DNA of 64,000 bases from Nostoc commune NIES-4072 (GTDB taxonomy: Bacteria; Cyanobacteriota; Cyanobacteriia; Cyanobacteriales; Nostocaceae): NCBI RefSeq assembly GCF_003113895.1, contig NZ_BDUD01000001.1:3014756-3078755 (forward strand), in the 5' to 3' direction. The position numbers and the translations under genes were made by a program. The notes under the pieces were generated by a model. The model had not been told where the DNA came from, did no database searches, and saw only the letters and a list, made by a program, of their open reading frames with translations. Within the stretch, counting starts at the first letter, position 1. Every line of letters starts with the position of its first letter. Of the stretch, positions 56,829-64,000 are shown piece after piece.

Positions 56829-57026
56829 ATGATTGCTACGTTAATTGTAGCTTGGATTATCTTCATAATATTGTGGAAGTTGTTGAAAGCAACCTTGAGT
56901 AGTGCATTAACTATTGCCGCAATCCTGATTTTATTAAACATTAGTTTTGGCATTACCCCACAAGATATTTGGCATCACATAATGCAGTTTACGCAAACTT
57001 TATCACAGTTTCAAAACGGCAAGTAA
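56829..57026 (+). CDS. Small membrane protein
   Basis: 65 residues with one or two hydrophobic segments (LIVAWIIFIILWKLLKATLS, TIAAILILLNISFGI) and a short polar tail. AAGGAATTT precedes the ATG. It resembles short conserved cyanobacterial membrane proteins without known function; the translation is plausible but unproven. Confidence 0.6.
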   Translation: MIATLIVAWIIFIILWKLLKATLSSALTIAAILILLNISFGITPQDIWHHIMQFTQTLSQFQNGK

Positions 57027-57035
57027 AAAATTAAT

Positions 57036-57063
57036 AATTCACCTTTGTTAACAAAGGTGAATT
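57036..57063. terminator. Perfect 12-bp stem hairpin
   Basis: AATTCACCTTTG-TTAA-CAAAGGTGAATT lies 10 bp after the small membrane protein gene. A T-rich run follows only on the minus strand, so its direction as a terminator is uncertain. Confidence 0.45.
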
Positions 57064-57087
57064 ACAAAAAAGGAATAGATAAAATTT

Positions 57088-57254
57088 AGGGCTATTTCAT
57101 TCTCATCGTAGCCCGCCTCAGAATTTATTCTGAGGCTAATAGTCAAAGTCGTCTAACGACGACTAATAAAGGCTTTTAGTCGTCTTTAGAGGACTTGGGC
57201 TATTAGCCCAGAACTAAAGTTCCGGGCGGTTTATGTCTAGAACGAAATAGCCTG
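57088..57254. mobile_element. 167-bp MITE with 10-bp target duplication
   Basis: Ends (A)GGGCTATTTCATTCT and, inverted, (C)AGGCTATTTCGTTC; flanked by a perfect GATAAAATTT duplication at 57078-57087 and 57255-57264. Inner hairpins include CCTCAGAATTTATTCTGAGG and AGTCGTCTAACGACGACT. No gene inside. Confidence 0.83.
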
Positions 57255-57302
57255 GATAAAATTTTCAACATTGAAGCAAATGGTGTCTGCAACTTTTATT
57301 GG

Positions 57303-57803
57303 TCAATTTTTATTTAATGCTGAAATTTTAGCCAGTGCATCCTTAACACTCGCCGGCAACTGACGCATAATTTTACCTCTTTCGCTATCTAAAGCTACTA
57401 AAGTTACCTTGGCAGTGGCGTACAATTGTTGCCCATCAGTTGAGACAATGGCATAATCCCAATTGATTCGTACACCAGTCACCTCAGCCATGCGCGTTTT
57501 TACCAACACTGCCATACCCAATTTAATTGAACGGTGATAGCGCACCGACAGTTCTACTACTGGTAAATCGCAACCTATAGCGACTAAATCAGCAAATTCA
57601 ATCCCTATAGATCGCAAGCATTCAATCCGTGCTTCTTCCATCCAAGCTATATAGGAACCGTGCCAGACAAGACCGGCATAATCAGTTTGGTGAGGTTGCA
57701 CTCTGACAGGATATTCAAACCAATTCTCAAATTCAGGACTTGATGGATTGTCAAGAGCGCTGGTTGGTGGTAGTTTTGATTGGCTAGGTTTTTCTTCTGA
57801 CAT
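57303..57803 (-). CDS. 4-Hydroxybenzoyl-CoA-type thioesterase (hotdog fold)
   Basis: 166 residues from the ATG at 57803 (MSEEKPSQSK); a start at 57821 adds six. FEYPVRVQPHQTDYAGLVWH carries the catalytic Asp of the 4HBT/YbgC family, followed by SYIAWMEEARIECLRSIG. In cyanobacteria a member of this family hydrolyses 1,4-dihydroxy-2-naphthoyl-CoA for phylloquinone; I cannot tell whether this one does so. Confidence 0.8.
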   Translation of the reverse strand: MSEEKPSQSKLPPTSALDNPSSPEFENWFEYPVRVQPHQTDYAGLVWHGSYIAWMEEARIECLRSIGIEFADLVAIGCDLPVVELSVRYHRSIKLGMAVLVKTRMAEVTGVRINWDYAIVSTDGQQLYATAKVTLVALDSERGKIMRQLPASVKDALAKISALNKN

Positions 57804-57923
57804 CTTCAAATTCCTCAGCACCTATAAATAAATTTTCCAAATTATTGAATAGCATAAAAATTAATTGCACTGCCGAACTTATTGATTTAATATTTACCTT
57901 CCGAGTATAGGGAGTGTTTTGTT

Positions 57924-58803
57924 ATGCAGCCTAATCTTCGGTATGTGGGCGTTGTTACTTTGACTCTACTTAGTTTACTAGGTTTTGGGATGGCATACGC
58001 AGACAAGAATCAAGTAAGCACAAATGCAAAATTAAGGTACGACTCTGGAGAAAAAGAGAAATTAGTCTTAAATCAACAACAACTTCTAGATAAATTTAAC
58101 GAATTTATCAATAGTCCTTCAGTGAAATCACAGGTAGAGCAAATTAGCCGTACAGCTAGGCGGCAAAATTTGGAATTATCAAATCAAAGTTGGGAATCGA
58201 CAGGTTGCTTTCGCTGGATTGCCTTTTGCAATGCAAGAAGTAGAAAGTCTAGCAGCTGCGGTTCCTGAAACTACAAAGGTTTTAGACGATGCCTTTAGCC
58301 CCAAAGGTACTGTACCCCAAATGGATGATTATACAATTGTCCATTTAGCGACTCATGCAGCCTTTGTCGTCGGTAAACCAGAAGATTCGTTTATTTTATT
58401 CGGGAATGGCGATCGCGTTAACTTTAGAAATGTCGCCACTTGGTCACTCCCCGATGTAGATTTGGTAGTGTTGAGCGCCTGTGAAACCGGCTTGGGAGGC
58501 AAGTTAGGTAACGGTGAAGAAATTTTGGGCTTTGGCTATCAGATGCAACAAACAGGCGTAAAAGCTGCGATCGCCTCATTGTGGTCTGTAGATGATGGTG
58601 GGACACAAGCACTTATGAGTGCTTTTTATAATATCCTCTCCACCGATAAGTTAACTAAAACTGAAGCTTTACGCCAAGCTCAAGTCTCATTAATTACTGG
58701 GGACTCGAAAGTAAGAAGTCATAATGTCCCTGTTGCCGCAGTTAGTAATTTTAATCACCCGTACTACTGGGCATCCTTTATTCTGATTGGCAATGGGCTT
58801 TAA
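57924..58803 (+). pseudogene. CHAT-domain protein, shortened and frameshifted
   Basis: An intact start gives a signal peptide (MQPNLRYVGVVTLTLLSLLG) and about 85 helical residues, then the frame ends at 58268 after foreign residues. From about 58200 another frame reads VAFAGLPFAMQEVESLAAAV and a CHAT C-terminus to 58803, with the dyad in VHLATHAAF and LSACETGLG. Full-length relatives have hundreds of residues between these parts, so a deletion plus a frameshift is likely. A TTG at 58219 could allow separate expression of the CHAT part. Confidence 0.75.
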
Positions 58804-59167
58804 CTGTTTGGCTGATGTGTCAGCGAGAAAATTCATTAAAAATTCATAATTGCATTATGTTAAGTAGATTTAGATCCAAACAAAACAGGGTTGCTTGCTT
58901 GATAGTTGCAGACTTTTTTTACCTGCCTTTTAATTATGAATTATCAATTAGTAATTACTAATTATTTTGTGGGTTTTACCAACCTTCCAGCTAAAGGCTC
59001 AGAATCCGGCTCATGAAGTTTTGGCAGATACAAAAAAATATGCGATGGGCCAGCCACGAGCCAATCACTTAATGGTAATGGAGAACAGGTAGGAGCGATC
59101 GCCAACTAAGCCACCATTATCAATTACCGATAATCAATTTCTAAGAAAGCGATCGACCTTTGCAACC
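58804..59167. other. Intergenic region
   Basis: 364 bp with no gene or repeat that I recognise; AT-rich with isolated GCGATCG sites. Confidence 0.5.
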
Positions 59168-59512
59168 TTAATACTTCTTGGCAAGAGTTTTAGAGCCTGT
59201 ATCGGTTTGCATAGATTGCTTGACAAGATCAGCCAGATCGTCCAACTGGCTAATCGCCTCTGCACCTTCTAGCTTCATTAATTCGCGGTCATCCCGCATT
59301 TCTGTCCAAGTAATCCCGTAATCGGACACCAAAAACCGAATCAGGTGGTTATCACCCAGGCTAACCATAAATGATGCACTATTCATTTGATCGCCACAGG
59401 TGTAGCAGGATGCGGGATATCCCCGCCGTTCTAATACAACCGCCAAGGCTTGCAGGTTCATTACCAAGTCTTGGACGAATTGTCGATGTTGATGTGCTAG
59501 TCTCAGAAACAC
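59168..59512 (-). CDS. DUF1815-family protein
   Basis: 114 residues. FLRLAHQHRQFVQDLVMNLQ, CYTCGDQMNSASFMVSLGDN and HLIRFLVSDYGITWTEMRDD match the cyanobacterial DUF1815 family, of unknown role. Soluble; alone on its strand. Confidence 0.85.
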   Translation of the reverse strand: MFLRLAHQHRQFVQDLVMNLQALAVVLERRGYPASCYTCGDQMNSASFMVSLGDNHLIRFLVSDYGITWTEMRDDRELMKLEGAEAISQLDDLADLVKQSMQTDTGSKTLAKKY

Positions 59513-60256
59513 TTTTGTCCTCCAGACACCACAGTAATTTGAGTTTCTTTTATATTTTCTTTAGATTTTCTCATCCACTGGTATTGTAAACTATTAAATA
59601 CAATTACCAGACAAATGATATTGAGTCGCTAATTGACTACCTTGTTTAGGGTAGTGGATCAGATTTTTGAGCGCCGTATCAAACTATTCAGTTTGCAAAT
59701 TAAAAATCTCGGACAGAATTTCTAAATTTAACTATATCTTTATACACTTCTGTCAGGGTAGATTCTTACAAGAAGCGATCCGCTTTAAGAGTAACTTAAA
59801 TCTAGCACTAGTCAACTACAGAAAAGCTACATATTTCGCTTTTATTGGCGATTTGCAGCCTAAATGAGTGTTATTAGAGGTTATAACGTAGTTTTTCATC
59901 GTTATACTCTCTTTTGCTTAGATGTTTACTCTGTTCTCCTTTTAACGTAGATTTTGGTATATACAAGGAATTTAGTATACCAAATTCGCTCCTCCTGTAT
60001 ATATAAAGTTGAGCAGATAACAGTGCAAATTTGATATTCAGTACTACAACTAGGTTAGTTATAGTTCTTTATACAAACTTTATGTAATTAATAGATAAGT
60101 CTGAGTAGAGAATCCACAATGGATAAACCCAACACTGACAATACCTGAAGTCAGCAGAGCAATGTTGCCATTTAGGCAATATTTTCAGATATTTTGGGAT
60201 TACTCTAAAAAAGTTGTATAAAACAAAGCACAGAAATTTGGAAAGCTCTTTATCTT
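59513..60256. other. 744-bp intergenic region left of the insertion sequence
   Basis: AT-rich; no gene, RNA or repeat recognised. Short open frames have no protein-like character. Confidence 0.5.
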
Positions 60257-61985
60257 AGGGGTTGCTGAAAAAGTATGAAAAAGCAATCTTAAGGGTTGAC
60301 TAGTTATTCAAGCAAAATCAAAGATAAGCTTTTCTTGTTTATAACTAATAAAATCATAATTTTCAGTTATACGGAACTGCAAAAAAGGTGCAGTTTTCAA
60401 AAATAGACATAAAAAAGCATAAAACACCCGCGACAGGTGAGTAGAAAGATTCATCACTAGAAAAGTAATAGCAATTGCAGTTTCAGAAGTGTGGGAAAGT
60501 TTCGCCATCACTCGATTGAGGCTAAACCTTCTTTTAGCTTGCCCAAATTTTCCTTCAATACAATTACGAATTCTCTCAGATTCTAAATCTTGTTTCTTTT
60601 TTTCTTTACTAACATTGGCTGGTGGTCTTCCCAAAGGAGGACCACTCATGATAATACCTCTTCCTTTGCACCAAGCTCTATTCTCTCTTGTGCGATAAAT
60701 TTTATCTACATGAACCGATTCTGGATAATAGCCAGTATAGTTTTTATATGCTTCTACTTGTGATTTTAAGTCTCCTGATTCATTAAAATTATCCCAACTA
60801 ATATGGTCTAAAAATACATACCCATCAAAATAACTAGCTGATAATTTTGCCCCAAATTCCACGGCTTTCCCAGCTTTTCCACGGACAATTGGGCGGATAT
60901 GTGGTTGGCTTAAACTAACGATTCGGTCATCAATACTCTGTTTTTTATTTTCATACAACCATAGTTGTTGACGATAAACTTCTACAACTACAAGCAACAT
61001 TTTATATTGTTTAGTACTTAGTTTTTCTAGAGTTGCTCCCGATCTGATTAGCTGGTCAATATGAGATAAGTTTCTTTTGATATATTGAAGCTGCTTTTTA
61101 ATCGCTTTTTTCCTATCTTTTTGGGATACACGACGTTTTTTAGCGACTTCTAAGTAGTTTTTTCTCGCTATTTCCCGATAAGTCCTTGGTTTTTTCTCTA
61201 ATGTACCTTTTATCTGTTCATAAAGAAGGTCTATTATTCGTTCTGTCTGTTTTCTTGCTTGATTTAATAGCTCGAAATCTGTTGGATAGCTGATGTCTGC
61301 TGGCGCACAAGTCGCATCTAATATTAATTTTCCCCGATTTTTCGGCGTGTTATCTTCTTTTTCTAATTCTTCTATTTTTTTTTGAGTTGATTCAGTTGAT
61401 TCAGTTGATTCAGTTGCTAAAGTCGAAGATGTTGTCTCTAGCATCCTTTTAACAGTTTCTTGATTTACTTTGTTTACTAAGTCTGCACTAATTCTTTCAC
61501 GAAAATGGACTAGCATAGATGGATCAAATGGAGCTTCATTAATATAAGATGATATTCCTATGAAGTACTGTAGATAAGGGTTTTCTTTAATTTGTTCTAC
61601 TGTTTCTCTGTCGCTTATTCCTAGTTTTTCTTTGATTATTAATGCGCCTAATGCCACCCGAAATGATTTTGCTGGCGCTCCCATCTCTGCCGAAAAAAAT
61701 GAAGAATATTCCTCTTCAAATTCCGCCCACGGTATTAAATCAGCCATAATTACCCAACGATTATCTTCTGATAATTTTCCTTCAAACGGAAGTTCAAAGT
61801 TTTCTGGTGGGATTGTAGTTTGCTCCTGCTTTCGGTACATGGTTACTAATGACACACTTTAGTCCTGCTAGTCACGGTGATGCAAGGATTTTGGGTTATT
61901 TTACCCTCAACTCTTGCACCTGAATATCTTTCTTTGGTCTGATAATCTAGAGACTGTAACCTTTTCTTTTTTTTCAGCAACCCCT
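60257..61985 (-). mobile_element. Complete 1.73-kb insertion sequence with DDE transposase
   Basis: Terminal inverted repeats AGGGGTTGCTGAAAAA (left) and TTTTTCAGCAACCCCT (right) bound one transposase gene. ATCTT flanks both ends (60252-60256 and 61986-61990) as a 5-bp target duplication. Both ends and the gene look intact. Confidence 0.88.
60308..61855 (-). CDS. DDE transposase, IS5/IS1182-like
   Basis: 515 residues. The N-terminal DUF772-type region (PAKSFRVALGALIIKEKLGI, ENPYLQYFIGI) is followed by a catalytic core with GKLILDATCAPADISYPTDF (first Asp), YPESVHVDKIYRTRENRAWC (second Asp) and RIRNCIEGKFGQAKRRFSLN (Glu). A STESTESTQ stretch near 150 is a 9-bp tandem expansion. Family naming between IS5 and IS1182 is uncertain. 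No disruption is visible. Confidence 0.88.
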   Translation of the reverse strand: MSLVTMYRKQEQTTIPPENFELPFEGKLSEDNRWVIMADLIPWAEFEEEYSSFFSAEMGAPAKSFRVALGALIIKEKLGISDRETVEQIKENPYLQYFIGISSYINEAPFDPSMLVHFRERISADLVNKVNQETVKRMLETTSSTLATESTESTESTQKKIEELEKEDNTPKNRGKLILDATCAPADISYPTDFELLNQARKQTERIIDLLYEQIKGTLEKKPRTYREIARKNYLEVAKKRRVSQKDRKKAIKKQLQYIKRNLSHIDQLIRSGATLEKLSTKQYKMLLVVVEVYRQQLWLYENKKQSIDDRIVSLSQPHIRPIVRGKAGKAVEFGAKLSASYFDGYVFLDHISWDNFNESGDLKSQVEAYKNYTGYYPESVHVDKIYRTRENRAWCKGRGIIMSGPPLGRPPANVSKEKKKQDLESERIRNCIEGKFGQAKRRFSLNRVMAKLSHTSETAIAITFLVMNLSTHLSRVFYAFLCLFLKTAPFLQFRITENYDFISYKQEKLIFDFA

Positions 61986-61990
61986 ATCTT

Positions 61991-62372
61991 AGTTTGGTTT
62001 TGCCAAATTGAATGCTCACTATATAATATATTTCGATTATTTATCCCAACTGAATAATCATTTGTTATGGTAATGCTCATGGAGTCTCTTGCATAAATCA
62101 AAAACAAAGAACCCCACCCCGCATTTGCTGACGCAAACGCTCCCCTCCCGAAGAGCGCGTAGGGGGACGAAGTAGGGTTTTAAACTAATATTATTTAGAT
62201 AGACACTGTTCTACCAGACGCGCAATGGACGCGGATTCGTTGGCGCAACCTAAAAAGAGAAGAGGCTGCGCCAAGGAGTCGTACAGAATACATACTGGAT
62301 TCTGAATTCTTCTTATAAAACAAAATCCACCTAAACATTAAACTGTTTGGTGGACTTGTTAATTATTTTTAG
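61991..62372. other. Intergenic region between the insertion sequence and ssrA
   Basis: No gene. It contains G/C-rich repeat material near 62105-62170 (CCCCACCCCGCATTTGCTGA type) and short AAACGCTCC/GGAGCG-like complementarity. Confidence 0.5.
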
Positions 62373-62759
62373 TGGATCCGAGCAGAGTCGAACTGCTGTC
62401 CAAATTGGGTATTGACCCCCCGCTCATTCACAGGTTTAGCCTTTCTAATCCTCAAGGCGGGAATCGTTCATTATCCCGAACGTAGGATGCTCTGATTTAA
62501 TCTTAGCTAGCAAGCCAACCAGAGAACGCTTACTAGAGCATCCGTTGGGGTTTGGTCTTCAGTCCTTAACGGAGTCAAACTAAAGACGCTCGAACCTATA
62601 AGAGGTTTTTAGGCAACTGCTAAAGCAGGCTTACGAGCAAAGCTAACGATGTTATTCGCATTTACTTTTTGTTTGAGCCTTTGATTTGCGAGAGGAGACT
62701 CACTCTCGACCTGAATCACAGAGCAGCGTTCGCCAACCTGTCGAAACCGTGACGGACCC
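62373..62759 (-). ncRNA. ssrA: Transfer-messenger RNA (tmRNA)
   Basis: One-piece tmRNA of about 387 nt. The 5' GGGTCCG pairs with CGGATCC at the 3' end; TCACGGTTTCGACAGG is the tRNA-like 5' part and GTTCGACTCTGCTCGGATCC the T arm. The tag frame reads ANNIVSFARKPALAVA then TAA, close to other cyanobacterial tags, which begin ANNIV. CCA is not encoded. tmRNA with SmpB rescues stalled ribosomes and marks products for ClpXP or ClpCP-type proteolysis. Confidence 0.97.
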
Positions 62760-62803
62760 ATGCGCTTCATAATCCAATTATAATACGCGATTCTGGAAAT
62801 GTG

Positions 62804-63091
62804 TTACTGACAATAATTTTCTTGATGCAAAACAGGATTTAAATTCCTGTCAGTACAGTGTTTTCGACAAGCTCTCAGCATATCCGGTGAAGTATCAATA
62901 CCCTCAACATTGATACCAGCTTCTAGCAGTGGAATGAGTAGTCGTCCCGTCCCCACCATCGCCTCCAAAATTCTGCCACCAATTGATGAAAGATGTTTGA
63001 TGTAGTATGGAATATCTGGGTAATCTTGATCAATAGGCTTAGTTATTTCATAAACCTCAGTACATAAGGGCCCGTATGCCGTTAATGTCAT
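62804..63091 (-). pseudogene. Class I SAM methyltransferase, N-terminal part
   Basis: 95 residues: YGPLCTEVYEITKPIDQDYP, then GGRILEAMVGTGRLLIPLLE (SAM-binding motif I, with GTG) and GIDTSPDMLRACRKHC (motif II). It stops after HQENYCQ, where intact relatives continue for more than 100 residues. The break lies 45 bp from the 5' end of ssrA. It is therefore a truncated, probably inactive gene. Confidence 0.75.
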
Positions 63092-63117
63092 TTATATAAG
63101 CCTCAAATACTAAAAAT

Positions 63118-63154
63118 AGCCAATTGCTAATCTTAAAATAATTAGCAATTGGCT
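63118..63154 (-). terminator. Intrinsic terminator of atpG
   Basis: AGCCAATTGCTAAT pairs perfectly with ATTAGCAATTGGCT (14-bp stem); on the minus strand ATTTTTAGTATTT follows. Confidence 0.85.
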
Positions 63155-63194
63155 ATATATTACAACGCACTACAAATAAATAATTAGCTATAAC

Positions 63195-64000
63195 CTAAGT
63201 TAGGGCTTCAGCACCACCAACAACTTCTAGGAGTTCTTGGGTAATTGCAGCTTGTCGGGCTTTGTTGTAAGACAGCGTGAGGGTGTTAATCAATTCACCA
63301 GCATTTTCACTAGCATTACTCATGGCTGTCATCCGGGCTGCTAGTTCACTAGCCGCCGATTCTTGCAGCGCTCGCAATAGCTGGTTACTCAGATACAGGG
63401 GCAACAAAGAATCGAGAATCTGCACTGGATCTTGCTCGAAAATCATGTCAGGAGCCAACGGGCGGGCTTGGCTAGCCACTTTCTCCCGTTCGACTTCAAA
63501 TTTACCGCCACGGGTTGTCAAGCGGAAGATTTCGTCATCGCCTGTTTCTAGACCTTGCGGATCGAGGGGCAGTAAGGTTTGGATCACAGGACGGGAGCTA
63601 ACCAATGAAATGAATCTGGTGTAGATTAATTCGATGCGGTCTACTTCTTCGGAAAGGAACAAGGAAAGTAGTTGGTCAGCAATCTGATTGGCTTCTGCTG
63701 CGGTGGGAATTTGCTCTAAGCCGCTATAAGTAGCATCAATAGGCTGATCTCGGCGTTGAAAGTACTGTGTAGCTTTGCGTCCGACTAACACAAATTGATA
63801 GTTTAAACCTTCTGCCTTGATTTCTTTGGCGCGGTTTTCTGCACGACGGATAACGTTACTATTGTAGCCGCCGCATAGACCGCGATCGCCTGAAATTACC
63901 AATAACCCGACTGACTTAACTTCTCTTTTTCTTAGTAGTGGTAGGTTTGCTTCTTCAAACCGTAGACGGCTTTGCAAACCATACAATACTTGTGCCAAGC
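63195..64000 (-). CDS. atpG: ATP synthase gamma subunit, 5' end outside window
   Basis: At least 267 residues, running off the right edge. [20 protein letters not shown] and the C-terminal [20 protein letters not shown] plus [20 protein letters not shown] identify the F1 gamma subunit, the rotor shaft. The stretch around [20 protein letters not shown] is the extra region found in cyanobacterial and plastid gamma, involved in regulation there; the redox cysteine pair of plants is not seen. A strong terminator follows, so it ends its operon. Confidence 0.97.
   Translation of the reverse strand, partial: LAQVLYGLQSRLRFEEANLPLLRKREVKSVGLLVISGDRGLCGGYNSNVIRRAENRAKEIKAEGLNYQFVLVGRKATQYFQRRDQPIDATYSGLEQIPTAAEANQIADQLLSLFLSEEVDRIELIYTRFISLVSSRPVIQTLLPLDPQGLETGDDEIFRLTTRGGKFEVEREKVASQARPLAPDMIFEQDPVQILDSLLPLYLSNQLLRALQESAASELAARMTAMSNASENAGELINTLTLSYNKARQAAITQELLEVVGGAEALT

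Noticed and set aside
57036..57063. Hairpin as a strong terminator of the small membrane protein gene
   Set aside because: No T run follows on the + strand, so it was given only a low-confidence call.

Overview
The window comes from the chromosome of a filamentous, Nostoc-like (Nostocales) cyanobacterium. The evidence is the very frequent HIP1 octamer GCGATCGC, a DnaK1-type chaperone, cyanobacterium-restricted families (DUF3143, DUF1815), an ATP synthase gamma subunit with a cyanobacterial-type insert, a PEP-CTERM protein, and many Nostoc-style palindromic and heptameric repeats. All assignments are from reading the sequence; no database search was run.

Layout. 1-5 kb: a P-loop ATPase gene followed by a giant STAND ATPase gene (TPR region, NTPase, membrane segment, start of WD40) that runs off the left edge and has absorbed several repeat families. 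5-10.4 kb: membrane glycosyltransferases flanking an unusual triple-EamA transporter. 10.6-13 kb: a type II restriction-modification operon whose nuclease gene is split by a 268-bp MITE. 13.1-15 kb: small genes and decayed toxin-antitoxin modules (hicAB, relE-like, parDE). 15-29 kb: mostly core genes (DUF4230, clpC, rimI, lysA-cdaA-uppS, J-domain proteins, a phd/parE module, dnaJ-dnaK). 29.5-34.4 kb: M28 peptidase, a broken ParE toxin with intact antitoxin, a SagB-type oxidoreductase, trhO and tRNA-Ala(TGC).

34.6-39.6 kb: a PEP-CTERM gene is split by a 4.3-kb unit with a 10-bp target duplication. The unit is bounded by ISAs1-type ends, holds two pieces of an ISAs1 transposase, and carries a complete PLP-dependent decarboxylase. 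39.7-52 kb: an acyltransferase, an IS607-type tnpA-tnpB element, a 21-bp minisatellite directly before a secreted TPR-CHAT protein, and an RTX-type protein with three near-identical 513-bp units. 52-64 kb: leuC-leuD, dxr, a thioesterase, a CHAT gene remnant, a complete 1.7-kb insertion sequence, the tmRNA gene ssrA, a truncated methyltransferase and the 3' part of atpG.

The main theme is repeat and transposon activity remodelling genes. At two loci, removing the inserted element with one 10-bp target copy restores an uninterrupted reading frame (nuclease, 325 aa; PEP-CTERM protein, 189 aa). The best candidates for something undescribed are the ATPase/STAND pair with its internal repeat expansion and the decarboxylase-carrying ISAs1 unit.
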